Positions 37,700 through 46,456 are shown, counted from the first letter of the stretch. The stretch is 64,000 nucleotides of DNA from Candidatus Alistipes avicola (GCA_019118565.1 DWYR01000009.1:62001-126000), one strand, 5' to 3'. The notes: generated by a model not told the origin, from the sequence alone. Numbers and translations: made by a program.

Positions 37700-39370
37700 A
37701 TGACTTTTATGGAGTGGCTTTATTCTTTGTTTACAAGCGGGGGTATCGCGCATACGGTACTGATACTCGCCTTAGTGATAGCGGGCGGTATCTTGTTGGG
37801 AAAAATTAAAATCTGTGGTGTCTCGTTGGGGGTAACCTGGATCCTTTTCGTCGGTATCGCCGCCGGCCATTGGGGGGTCTTCATCTCACGGGATGTCTTG
37901 CATTTTATCCAGGAGTTCGGCTTGATCCTCTTCGTCTTTTCGATCGGACTACAGGTGGGCCCCGGTTTTTTCTCCTCGTTCAAGCACGGGGGATTGACAC
38001 TCGTAGGACTGGCCTCCTCGATCGTTCTGCTGGGTGTCTTGACCGCCTACCTGATTCACGTTATCACCGGGACGCCGATCCCGACAATGGTCGGAATCCT
38101 GTCGGGTGCCGTAACCAATACGCCCGGACTGGGTGCCGCACAGCAGGCATATACCGATGCGTGTGGAATCGAAGATCCGAGTATCGCATTGGGTTATGCC
38201 GTGGCCTATCCGCTCGGTGTGGTCGGCATTATCTTCTCGATGCTTTTCATCCGCTATGCCATGCGTGTAAAGTTCGAACGTGAGGATGAAGCGCTGGCAG
38301 CCATCTCCGACGAACATAAGTTGCCCGAAAAAATTGCCCTCGAGTGTACCAATAAGATGTTGAGCGGCCATCCGATCGCCCATATTCGGGAGTTGATCAA
38401 CCGCCGTTTCGTCATCTCGCGTATTGCCCATCCTGACGGGACGATCGTGCTGGCCGATGGCCGGAGTGTCGTTTCACTGGGGGACCGGCTGCTGGTAATC
38501 TGCAGCCCCGAAGACCGGGAGGCGGTAACGGCCTTTTTCGGAGTCCAGATTGAAATGGATGAAAAGGCGTGGGCAAATAGCTCCGATTCGAAACTCATTT
38601 CAAGACGTATTCTGATTACCCGTTCAGAGATCAACGGGAAAACGTTTGCCGACTTGCGCCTGCGTACGCGTTTTGGAATCAACATTACACGTGTGAATCG
38701 TGCCGGAGTTGATCTGATTCCCTATCAGGGTATGCAGGTGCAGATCGGAGACCGAGTGATGGTCGTAGGACCGGAGGCTGCCGTACAGAAGGTTGCCGAC
38801 GTATTGGGCAACTCACTCAAGAAACTTAAGCAGCCCCATTTGCTGACGATCTTCCTGGGTATTGCTCTGGGAGTTCTGCTGGGGTCGATCCCGCTGTTGA
38901 ACGTACCGCAGCCCGTCAAACTCGGCCTGGCCGGCGGTCCGCTGATTGTCGCGCTGCTGCTGGGGCGCTTCGGTCCGAAGTTCCACCTGGTAACCTATAC
39001 GACGATGAGCGCCAACCTGATGCTCCGCGAGGTCGGCATCGCCATGTTCCTCGCCGCGGTCGGCCTGAGTGCCGGCGACGGATTCATCGACGCTATTGTA
39101 GGAGGCGGTTATCGCTGGATCGGATACGGTGTCATCATTACGGTGCTCCCGCTGCTGCTGGTAGGCTTTTTCGCCCGAATCTGGCTGAAGATGAACTACT
39201 ATACGCTCATGGGTCTTATGGCAGGCAGCATGACCGACCCCCCGGCTTTGGCCTATGCGAATGGGACGGCCGGAAACGACATGCCTGCCTTGAGCTATTC
39301 GACGGTCTATCCCGTAGTCATGTTCCTGCGCGTACTGACGGCCCAGGTATTTATTCTCTTCGGATTATAG
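37700..39370 (+). CDS. AAE-family antiporter with two TrkA-C domains
   Basis: 556 residues from ATG 37700; the frame open from TTG 37652 overlaps the promoter. The layout is five to six helices, two TrkA-C (RCK_C) regulatory domains around residues 205-375, then five to six helices. GAVTNTPGLGAAQQAY in the first half and AGSMTDPPALAYANG in the second are the paired duplication motifs of the aspartate:alanine exchanger (AAE/AspT/YidE) family. The substrate may be an amino or dicarboxylic acid and is unknown. It follows lrgB but has its own promoter, and two terminators follow it. Confidence 0.87.
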   Translation: MTFMEWLYSLFTSGGIAHTVLILALVIAGGILLGKIKICGVSLGVTWILFVGIAAGHWGVFISRDVLHFIQEFGLILFVFSIGLQVGPGFFSSFKHGGLTLVGLASSIVLLGVLTAYLIHVITGTPIPTMVGILSGAVTNTPGLGAAQQAYTDACGIEDPSIALGYAVAYPLGVVGIIFSMLFIRYAMRVKFEREDEALAAISDEHKLPEKIALECTNKMLSGHPIAHIRELINRRFVISRIAHPDGTIVLADGRSVVSLGDRLLVICSPEDREAVTAFFGVQIEMDEKAWANSSDSKLISRRILITRSEINGKTFADLRLRTRFGINITRVNRAGVDLIPYQGMQVQIGDRVMVVGPEAAVQKVADVLGNSLKKLKQPHLLTIFLGIALGVLLGSIPLLNVPQPVKLGLAGGPLIVALLLGRFGPKFHLVTYTTMSANLMLREVGIAMFLAAVGLSAGDGFIDAIVGGGYRWIGYGVIITVLPLLLVGFFARIWLKMNYYTLMGLMAGSMTDPPALAYANGTAGNDMPALSYSTVYPVVMFLRVLTAQVFILFGL

Positions 39371-39391
39371 CCCGCCCGATACGCGTCAGAT

Positions 39392-39453
39392 AACAATATA
39401 ATGTATCTCCGAGACTGAAATGTGCTATTCCCGGACTCGGAGATATTGTTTTT
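39392..39453 (+). terminator. First of two tandem terminators after the AAE transporter
   Basis: Inner stem ATCTCCGAG / CTCGGAGAT with a 22-nt loop, outer arms AACAATAT / ATATTGTT, then TTTACC. The long loop makes it less certain than the second one. Confidence 0.65.
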
Positions 39454-39482
39454 ACCCCGATTGGCGGATGATTGCTGTTAGG

Positions 39483-39519
39483 AAAAAGGATGAGGCCGTG
39501 TTCCTCATCCTTTTTGTTT
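39483..39519 (+). terminator. Second tandem terminator
   Basis: Stem AAAAAGGATGAGG / CCTCATCCTTTTT with a small loop, then GTTTT. Confidence 0.88.
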
Positions 39520-39608
39520 TGCCGGATGTTTACAATAAAAGATTGTGGCGCGTTTTTTGCAGAATGCAAAACACTACTATCTTATTCAATCTTTTAATTT
39601 TTTTACCT

Positions 39609-40979
39609 ATGAAACGTATTTACGTGTTTCTCCTGTTGGGATTGTTTACAAACATTCTGACGTCTTGTTCAAATGATCCGTTGTATCCGCAAGATTTCTC
39701 GAATAATTCTGATGAATTATCAGGAGAGATTGTCGAAGGTCGGAATCTTACGTTGCAACAAGCGATGAATAATTTGAATTTTATCGCTCGTAATATTGAT
39801 GGGAATGGTAATCGAAGAGTAGAATCTGTAGATTTGTTACAAGTTTCTGATTTTTCAAAGAATGGAATTACAACTATGTCCTCATCCGACACGGAAGGAG
39901 AGATGAATCAGTTGGCTTATGTAGTAAATTTTGCAGATAATAATGGATATGCAATTCTTGGGGCGAACGCTGGAGTACCGCCTGTACTTGTTTTAGGGGA
40001 TGACGGTAGCTTTTCTACGCAAGATTATCTTTCTTTTTTAGAAAGCGAGCCAATAAAAGCAAACAAACAAACACTACAAACGGTGCAATCAGGTCAAATG
40101 GATCCTAAAAAGCTACAATACATGATGGTAACATCTGCTATTCTTTCCTCATCACAATCTGCGATTTTACCAGGGGGGAATGTTACAATCAAATTGGGTC
40201 GTGATACATCTGTCTTATTAAAATGCAATCCTCTTGTAAGGACGAAGTGGGATCAAGCAGAGCCCTATAATTATTATTCACCTACGTCAGGATCAGGTGT
40301 AAAATACCTAGCAGGTTGTCTACCTATTGCCGCGGCACAAATTTTAGCCGCTATGACTTATCATCAGAATTTACGGCCAACAGTAACAATATCCAATAAT
40401 TATGCGGTAGATTGGGAGGCTATTGCAGATGAAATGTACGCAGGAACAGTAAGATATCAATCAACTACGACTAATGCTTTAAAGGTCGCATCATTGATTC
40501 GTGCTATCGGAGATTATGTTGATGCAGATTATTCTTCGTCCAGCACATCTGTATATGTTCCAAATTTAGAGAGTCTATTTGCTTACTTGGGATTTGATAA
40601 TGCTACACTTGATTGGTTTGATAAAAATGATGCTTTTGACATGATAGTTCGACAACAATTACCGTTATTTGTAGGAGCACAAGAGAGATCAACAAATGCA
40701 GGACATGCATTTATTTTGGACGGATGGCTACGATTAGAGTATACCTTTGATAGGATGCCGATAGGAGGGGCTTCAGAAAGGACTCGAGAAAGCTTCGATT
40801 TAGTACATTGTAATTTTGGGTTCGATGGAATGGGTGATGGATACTATACACCCGGAGCTTTCAATTTGAGCAGAGACAATAATAACGATGAGAAAGAAGA
40901 TAATGATTTTCCTTGGTATGGTGAGGATACTGATTATAGTGTAGATATATACCAAATAACTTTTAATTATTCAAATTGA
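39609..40979 (+). CDS. C10 family cysteine protease (streptopain-like) lipoprotein
   Basis: 456 residues. MKRIYVFLLLGLFTNILTSC has a lipobox (Cys20); the frame open upstream to 39420 crosses two terminators and is rejected. Residues about 45-205 are the Spi-like propeptide. The catalytic part has the nucleophile Cys237 in AGCLPIAAAQILAA and His366 in NAGHAFILDGW. The canonical C10 oxyanion motif after this is N-W-G-W; here it is HCNFGFDG, Phe for both Trp. The gene is markedly AT-rich and uses AT-ending codons, unlike everything around it, pointing to transfer. No promoter was identified with confidence. Confidence 0.9.
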   Translation: MKRIYVFLLLGLFTNILTSCSNDPLYPQDFSNNSDELSGEIVEGRNLTLQQAMNNLNFIARNIDGNGNRRVESVDLLQVSDFSKNGITTMSSSDTEGEMNQLAYVVNFADNNGYAILGANAGVPPVLVLGDDGSFSTQDYLSFLESEPIKANKQTLQTVQSGQMDPKKLQYMMVTSAILSSSQSAILPGGNVTIKLGRDTSVLLKCNPLVRTKWDQAEPYNYYSPTSGSGVKYLAGCLPIAAAQILAAMTYHQNLRPTVTISNNYAVDWEAIADEMYAGTVRYQSTTTNALKVASLIRAIGDYVDADYSSSSTSVYVPNLESLFAYLGFDNATLDWFDKNDAFDMIVRQQLPLFVGAQERSTNAGHAFILDGWLRLEYTFDRMPIGGASERTRESFDLVHCNFGFDGMGDGYYTPGAFNLSRDNNNDEKEDNDFPWYGEDTDYSVDIYQITFNYSN

Positions 40980-40985
40980 TTGAAA

Positions 40986-41774
40986 ATGAAACGTATTTAT
41001 GGCTTATTGATGCTGGCACTTCTTGCCAGTGCTTGCTCTTCGGATGATGAATCGAAGGAATTTTTTACAGGGAATGAGAATCCACCCTTCCCAATTACTC
41101 TGTCTATTGAGGACGGTTCGTTGATCAACTCCTATGTATATTCGACTGACCTGGAAATCTCTCTTTCCAATGATGGTAAGATAATTATGGCCTATTTTAC
41201 CGGCAACTCGGTTTATTCTCGTTTGCTTGGTCAGAAGTGGCTCTGGTGGGGCGAGCAGGTTCCGAGCCAAGAGAATTATGCACAGTTTGAGACTCTATCT
41301 TCGGCCAATGGCGATACTGGGTTTAATGGAGCAGTCGAAGCTTTCATCCAAATGGGACGTGAAAACCTAAATGCTTGTCTTTCGCAACCGATTGCCTCGA
41401 TCGAGGTGACCAGTTCCGCGGCTTGGGATGAGAATCACCCCGCCGGAGCCTCGCTGAACGATATGATTCGGGTCTTCTCGCCCCGCTATGCGGAGGTCTT
41501 CGACAGCGGATACGAATTGTTGTATCGCAACTGGGGCCATGCCGACGAGGCTGAAAGGGAGCAGTATCCGCCGCGTCAGGATTTCGGAACCGAATACAGT
41601 TCGCGCGATGCCGCGTGGAAACTGCTGACCGAGCTGGACGAGACGGACAAACGGATTTTCCCCGCTTATTTCGTGCTGAAGAGTCTGCCTTACCTTCCGC
41701 TGTTCGGGCAGCAGATCACCGTCAAGGTTACGCTGGCCGACGGGACCGTCCTGACCGGGACGTGCCGCGAATAG
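40986..41774 (+). CDS. Lipoprotein of unknown function, next to C10 protease
   Basis: 262 residues, starting 6 nt after the protease stop. MKRIYGLLMLALLASAC is a lipobox signal (Cys17); TTG 40980 is two codons earlier and not preferred. Its first 17 bases match the start of the protease gene closely (ATGAAACGTATTTA). Composition changes inside the gene: the first half is AT-leaning, while the second half (from about 41390) is GC-rich like the chromosome. I do not recognise a family. The C-terminal part is beta-rich with GQQITVKVTLADGTVLTG. A role as partner or inhibitor of the protease is speculative. Confidence 0.65.
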   Translation: MKRIYGLLMLALLASACSSDDESKEFFTGNENPPFPITLSIEDGSLINSYVYSTDLEISLSNDGKIIMAYFTGNSVYSRLLGQKWLWWGEQVPSQENYAQFETLSSANGDTGFNGAVEAFIQMGRENLNACLSQPIASIEVTSSAAWDENHPAGASLNDMIRVFSPRYAEVFDSGYELLYRNWGHADEAEREQYPPRQDFGTEYSSRDAAWKLLTELDETDKRIFPAYFVLKSLPYLPLFGQQITVKVTLADGTVLTGTCRE

Positions 41775-41790
41775 CGCCCGGAACGCACAC

Positions 41791-41827
41791 AAAAAAAGGC
41801 TGAGAAAAACATCTCAGCCTTTTTTGT
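41791..41827. terminator. Bidirectional terminator
   Basis: Stem AAAAAGGCTGAGA / TCTCAGCCTTTTT with a loop of about 6 nt. Serves the lipoprotein gene on + and the YkuD_2 gene on -. Confidence 0.9.
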
Positions 41828-41845
41828 TTTGTCGGGGAAGAGAGA

Positions 41846-42532
41846 TTAGGAGCGATTCTCTTCGCGGGGGATAAACGTACTCATGGCCAGATAATCGGGA
41901 TCGGGCGCATAGATATAGAGTACGGATCCCTCCTTAATTGTATTGATGACCTGGCGGTTGATCTGGCGAGGCAGGGCAGGGCAGCCGAGACTTCGCCCCG
42001 GACGGCCGTTGGACTGCACGAACGAAGGGTCGCAATAGTCGGCCCCGTGCATGACAATGGCACGCTCCTTGGCCCTGTCGTTGATCCCTTTTTCAAGTCC
42101 GTTCAACACGAGCGAGTAGCCGTTTCGGCCGATATAGGTATTCTCGGTCAGGTAAAATCCCAACGAACTCTTGTTCGACCCCGGTGTATTGCCGAACGAG
42201 GTGGCGTAGACTCCGCCGCTGTTCTTCCCGTGGGCCACCAGAGAGTGGTAGAGCACTCTGGCGTGCCGGATGTCGATCACGTAGAGTCGCTCCTCGGTCG
42301 AGGGCTTGCTGAAATCGATCAACGTCAGGATCTCTTTTTTTCGATCGGCGATCTTTTCGTATCCCTCGTAGGCTTTCTTGAAAACGGGAAAGGCAACGTG
42401 ATCCTCAAGCCCCGCCTCCGTATAGATACGGACGGCCTCCGCATTGCTCGCCTCCTCCGAGGCGTCCGGCCCGGGCAGAGCGGCTCCGAACGGGAAAAGG
42501 GAGAGCAGGGCGAATAATATGAATTTACGCAT
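41846..42532 (-). CDS. Murein L,D-transpeptidase catalytic domain (YkuD_2) protein
   Basis: 228 residues with a signal (MRKFILFALLSLFPFGAAL). YVIDIRHARVLYHSLVAHG starts the YkuD_2 fold; IVMHGADYCDPSFVQSNGRPGRSLGCPALP provides the His of HG and the catalytic Cys in SLGCPAL. L,D-transpeptidases crosslink meso-DAP or attach proteins to peptidoglycan; this short family is usually periplasmic. Its own promoter is at 42604-42633. The family's precise substrate is not known. Confidence 0.9.
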   Translation of the reverse strand: MRKFILFALLSLFPFGAALPGPDASEEASNAEAVRIYTEAGLEDHVAFPVFKKAYEGYEKIADRKKEILTLIDFSKPSTEERLYVIDIRHARVLYHSLVAHGKNSGGVYATSFGNTPGSNKSSLGFYLTENTYIGRNGYSLVLNGLEKGINDRAKERAIVMHGADYCDPSFVQSNGRPGRSLGCPALPRQINRQVINTIKEGSVLYIYAPDPDYLAMSTFIPREENRS

Positions 42533-42603
42533 GAATGTGTATGAATCTTGTGAATACGGTACTGCACCTCCCCGGCCGGTACGACTGGGGGAAGGCTCGG
42601 CGG

Positions 42604-42633
42604 CAAATATACGGATTTTTTTGATTTCGCAAA
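42604..42633 (-). promoter_or_regulatory. Promoter of the YkuD_2 gene
   Basis: Minus strand TTTG (42633-42630), 18-nt spacer, TATATTTG (42611-42604). The roughly 65-nt leader includes a GC-rich hairpin. Confidence 0.6.
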
Positions 42634-42645
42634 AACAGAGCGAAA

Positions 42646-43686
42646 TTACTCGATGATAACTACTAAAGTTCTACCCACCGGGGCCCAGTCGTAGAAGAAC
42701 TTGGCGTGCGAGGTGGCGTTGCGTACGCACATGTGCGAACGGGGAGTCGTGCCGAGCGACCAGCTGTATTCGATCGGAACCGTATCGGGTAGATTGACCG
42801 GTACTCCGTGGATGTAAGCCCCGTTGCAGAATCGGCTGGCCCACGGGGCGAATCCGCCCTCCTCGTCCGACCCGTCTTTCAGGAAGATCATTTTGCGCTT
42901 CTTCTCCTGGATCACATAAACGCCCAGCGGGGTCGGTTGAGCATATGGAGGTTCGTCGACCCCCGTCGTAGCTGGATTCATGCTGCGAATGAGCCACTTG
43001 CGGTGATCTCCCTGGAAAACGGAATCTTTTTTCTCAAGCAGGGCAATGTGCTGCATCCTGCGATCTACGAGAGCCACTTTACGGAAAGTGACCGTATCGG
43101 CGAGCGGACGTACGTACCGTTCCGGAACGAGATAACGACCGCGTCCCGCTTCGCAGATCGTTTCGATCTCTCTCCACCCGTTCGTTTGCTCCAGAATCCG
43201 CACCAAAGCCCCGTCCATGCCATACAAAACGGGGGCCATCGTATCCGACACTTCATAGAGTGGGATACCTTGCCAGCGCTCCGTTCCCAACGTATCGGCA
43301 ATCCGGTTGTAACGATCCAATATCCACTTCTTTACCAGAGGCGATTCTCCGTTCCGGTTGTGTCTGTTCCGCAAAAAGCCCCACAGTGAAGGTGTCTGCT
43401 GCACGGTCTCCAGCAAAGCCAGATTTTCCTTGATTTTTTCCCATTGGAAGGAACGGCTCCTCTTTCCGTAGGGATAACTGTCCTCCAGCGTATATTTGTC
43501 GTATGCCAACTTTTTCTCCAGAACGATCTGGTCCGGGGTTACCGGATCGGGAGTCTCCAATTGCTTGACGAGCTCCACCCAAGGATCGATCAAATCCAGT
43601 CGGGCGACTGTATCTCCGTATGGCGGCGCACCGTAGGCTGATAAAGCTGCGAATCCATACAGGAGAAAAGCGAAAAGTCTCTTCAT
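42646..43686 (-). CDS. L,D-transpeptidase (YkuD)
   Basis: 346 residues with a signal peptide (MKRLFAFLLYGFAALSAYG). An N-terminal helical stretch with charged residues precedes the YkuD domain at about residues 205-335. PLGVYVIQEKKRKM is the first core strand, GAYIHGVPV holds the His, and SLGTTPRSHMCVRNATSHAKFFYDW holds the catalytic Cys in an H-x-C-V-R-N context. Probably modifies peptidoglycan crosslinks. It is downstream of the feo genes on the same strand with a 48-nt gap, so read-through from feoAB cannot be excluded. Confidence 0.88.
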   Translation of the reverse strand: MKRLFAFLLYGFAALSAYGAPPYGDTVARLDLIDPWVELVKQLETPDPVTPDQIVLEKKLAYDKYTLEDSYPYGKRSRSFQWEKIKENLALLETVQQTPSLWGFLRNRHNRNGESPLVKKWILDRYNRIADTLGTERWQGIPLYEVSDTMAPVLYGMDGALVRILEQTNGWREIETICEAGRGRYLVPERYVRPLADTVTFRKVALVDRRMQHIALLEKKDSVFQGDHRKWLIRSMNPATTGVDEPPYAQPTPLGVYVIQEKKRKMIFLKDGSDEEGGFAPWASRFCNGAYIHGVPVNLPDTVPIEYSWSLGTTPRSHMCVRNATSHAKFFYDWAPVGRTLVVIIE

Positions 43687-43734
43687 AAAGAAGGGTTAAA
43701 GGGTCTATGGATGGGTTAACGGGTTGGGTAAAAT

Positions 43735-43908
43735 TTAAAAACAACAATTATCGTTCCTTTTTCGTCTTTTCCTGTGCGGACACTCTTTTTCCATGCACCC
43801 CGAACAGAAGTCCGGCTCTTTTCGAACGAAAGCTCTGATGATACGAAAAACGACGAATCCTCCTAAAACGATCCCGATCGCCAGGACGATAATTTGTTGC
43901 AGGTTCAT
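43735..43908 (-). CDS. FeoB-associated Cys-rich membrane protein
   Basis: A 57-residue protein starting 1 nt after the feoB stop. One transmembrane helix (IIVLAIGIVLGGFVVFRII) is followed by a short Cys-rich tail with CSGCMEKEC and a terminal NDNCCF. This layout matches FeoB-associated small proteins (PF12669), often encoded directly after feoB in Bacteroidota and Firmicutes. It may support ferrous iron handling at the FeoB channel; the mechanism is unproved. The tight spacing makes it the last feo gene. Confidence 0.82.
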   Translation of the reverse strand: MNLQQIIVLAIGIVLGGFVVFRIIRAFVRKEPDFCSGCMEKECPHRKRRKRNDNCCF

Positions 43909-43909
43909 T

Positions 43910-46258
43910 TTATAGCCAACAGATCAGTTGATAGGTCAGATACGATAGCAACCAGGCTATCGCCAAGCTGTAAACGGCCGAAGCACAGGCCCATTTCCAG
44001 CCTATCTCGGCCCCAATGGCCGCGAGAGTTGCGATGCAGGGAAAATAGAGCAGGATGAAGACGAGCAGAGCCATGGTCGATGCCGGAGTGAAATCGCCGC
44101 TGGCGACCAGACGTTTCGACAGCACCGAATTCTCTACCTCCTCCGCCGTATCCTGTTGCTCGGAATAGAGGACACCGAACGTGCTTACGATAATCTCTTT
44201 GGCCGGCAGACCGGTCAGAATGGCCACACTTGCTTTCCAGTCGAGTCCCATCGGGGCCAGTACCGGAGCACAAGCCTTGCCGACGCGTCCCAGATAGGAC
44301 TCTTCGTAATGCTGTGCTTCAGGCTCCGTTTCAGCCGGGCGCGGATAGTAGCTCAGGAACCAGACGATAGCCGAGGCAACCAGAATCAGTCCTCCCATCT
44401 TTTTGAGATACTGTGCGCACCGATCCCACATATGTTGCAGGGTAGCCCGGAGCGTGGGGACACGGTAGGGTGGTAATTCCATGACAAACGGTGTCTCATC
44501 GACCTTGAAGAGAAACCTCCGGAGCAGACGGGCCGTGATGATTGCGACAAGGATACCCAGCAGATAGAGCCCGAACATGACCCAGCTGGCATAGCCGGCA
44601 AAGAAGGTTCCGGCCAGCAGCAGGTAGATCGGGATGCGTGCGCTGCAGGACATGAACGGGACAATCAGCACCGTAATAAGCCGACTGCTGCGGCTTTCGA
44701 TCGTACGGGTAGCCATGATGGCCGGCACGTTGCATCCGAAGCCCATGATGAGCGGGATGAACGATTTGCCATGCAAGCCGATACGGTGCATGATCCGGTC
44801 CATGATAAAGGCGGCACGGGCCAGATAACCCGAATCCTCCATAAAGGAGATGAAGAGGTAGAGGATGACGATATTGGGCAGGAAAACGATGACGCTGCCC
44901 ACACCGCCGATGACTCCATCGACGATCAGATCCCGCAGCGGGCCGTCGGTCATAATACTGTCGATGCCGCTACCGATCTTTTCGACCAGTAGCTCGATCC
45001 ACTCCTGGGGATAGGATCCCAGTTTGAAGGTGCAGTAGAACATGAGCCACATCAGGAAGAAGAAGATCGGGAAACCCCACAGTTTGTGGGTTACGAAAGC
45101 ATCGATCATTTGAGTCGTTTGAGTCTTCTCTTTCCGACCCGGCGTGAATGTCTCTTTCAAGGCCCCGGAAATAAATCCGTATTTTTGATCGGCAAAAGCC
45201 GTTTCTATATCAATGTGCAATAAGCTTTTGACACGTTCAGCCTCCCTGCGACTCTGTTCTGCCCAGAGAGGGTAGTTCTTGCAGGACTTCAATTGATCCT
45301 TCACATATTGATCGTCCTCAAGAAGTTTCATGGCCAGATAGCGAGGTGGAAACTGTGGAGGCAGCTCATCGGACGACTCCTTCAACATCCGGGAAAGGGT
45401 AGCCAGGCTCTCTTCGATAACGCTGCCCTGATTGATATGGATGTGCCGCACCCGGTCATCCTGATGTTCGAAGACTGCAATAACCGTATCGAGCAGTTGT
45501 TCGATCCCCCGGCCATGACGAGCTACCACGGGGATCATCGGTACCCCCATCATGCGTCCCAGGTTGTCGTAGTCGAGCTGTGCCCCGCTTGCCTCAAGTT
45601 CATCGTACATATTGAGTGCGACGACCATGCGTGGATTCAAATCGATCAGTTCGGTAGTTAGATAGAGGTTCCGCTCGAGATTCGAGGCGACCACGGCATT
45701 GATCACCACGTCGGGCGTATGTTCGCTCAGGTGGCGTCTTACATAGATCTCCTCCGGAGTATAGGCTGTCAGGGCGTATGTTCCCGGAAGGTCCGTAATC
45801 TCGAATTCATACCCTTTGTAGGTGTAGTGTCCCCGCTTTGCATCGACCGTGACACCGCTATAATTGCCCACGTGCTCATGGCTGCCGGAGATGGCATTGA
45901 AGAGCGAGGTCTTTCCGCTGTTCGGGTTTCCGACCAGCGCGACGGAAATTCGATTCGAGTGACGGGCGATCACCTCCCGGATATTCTCTCCTTCGGAGGC
46001 TCCGCCGTGGTTCTGTACGATCGCTTCGGCCTCTTCGTGAGAGATAACCTCCACCATGCATGCTTCGCTGCGCCGCAACGACACTTCGTAATCCATAATT
46101 CGATATACAATGGGATCTTGCAGGGGCGCGTTGAAGATCACCTCGACCTTCTTCCCCCGTACAAATCCCATCTCCATAATTCTGCGACGGAATCCACCAT
46201 GCCCCTGAACCTTCAGGATCGTGGCCGACTCGCCCGTTTTCAGATCAGATAGACGCAT
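43910..46258 (-). CDS. feoB: FeoA-FeoB fused ferrous iron transporter
   Basis: 782 residues; ATG 46258 begins MRLSDLKTGES, the normal FeoA opening; 14 additional codons upstream are untranscribed according to the promoter. Residues about 1-75 are an SH3-like FeoA domain. The GTPase begins at about residue 103: G1 GNPNSGKTS, G3 DLPGTYAL, followed by the helical domain and FeoB gates (PFMSCSARIPIYLL; LTGLPAKEIIVSTFGV). It imports Fe2+ across the inner membrane. The FeoA fusion is common in Bacteroidota. Upstream lies a promoter embedded in a dyad, the likely site of iron-dependent control. Confidence 0.95.
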   Translation of the reverse strand: MRLSDLKTGESATILKVQGHGGFRRRIMEMGFVRGKKVEVIFNAPLQDPIVYRIMDYEVSLRRSEACMVEVISHEEAEAIVQNHGGASEGENIREVIARHSNRISVALVGNPNSGKTSLFNAISGSHEHVGNYSGVTVDAKRGHYTYKGYEFEITDLPGTYALTAYTPEEIYVRRHLSEHTPDVVINAVVASNLERNLYLTTELIDLNPRMVVALNMYDELEASGAQLDYDNLGRMMGVPMIPVVARHGRGIEQLLDTVIAVFEHQDDRVRHIHINQGSVIEESLATLSRMLKESSDELPPQFPPRYLAMKLLEDDQYVKDQLKSCKNYPLWAEQSRREAERVKSLLHIDIETAFADQKYGFISGALKETFTPGRKEKTQTTQMIDAFVTHKLWGFPIFFFLMWLMFYCTFKLGSYPQEWIELLVEKIGSGIDSIMTDGPLRDLIVDGVIGGVGSVIVFLPNIVILYLFISFMEDSGYLARAAFIMDRIMHRIGLHGKSFIPLIMGFGCNVPAIMATRTIESRSSRLITVLIVPFMSCSARIPIYLLLAGTFFAGYASWVMFGLYLLGILVAIITARLLRRFLFKVDETPFVMELPPYRVPTLRATLQHMWDRCAQYLKKMGGLILVASAIVWFLSYYPRPAETEPEAQHYEESYLGRVGKACAPVLAPMGLDWKASVAILTGLPAKEIIVSTFGVLYSEQQDTAEEVENSVLSKRLVASGDFTPASTMALLVFILLYFPCIATLAAIGAEIGWKWACASAVYSLAIAWLLSYLTYQLICWL

Positions 46259-46317
46259 AAACAAACTCTTCTTAGCCGAAGGGGGCGGCCTTGAACACAC
46301 ATCGGTCGTCTCCCCTC

Positions 46318-46348
46318 TTGCGGTTTCTCTCCGTATTTTTTATCTTTG
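46318..46348 (+). promoter_or_regulatory. Rightward promoter overlapping the feo dyad
   Basis: TTG (46318-46320), 20-nt spacer, TATCTTTG (46341-46348). It would transcribe toward the HC1-like gene. Confidence 0.5.
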
Positions 46349-46359
46349 AGACAAAGATA
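46341..46359. promoter_or_regulatory. Dyad containing opposed -7 boxes (feo operator candidate)
   Basis: TATCTTTG AGA CAAAGATA is a perfect 8-bp inverted repeat. Read on the minus strand, the right arm is the -7 box for feoAB. The overlap of operator-like symmetry and promoter suggests repressor control (inference). Confidence 0.55.
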
Positions 46360-46456
46360 GCCAATATTTACAAAACCTTACCCCTACATATAGGGATTAT
46401 CGCTCAGACAACCGAAGGAATTTCTCCTCATGAATGGCATTTTTCCCTTGAAAATC

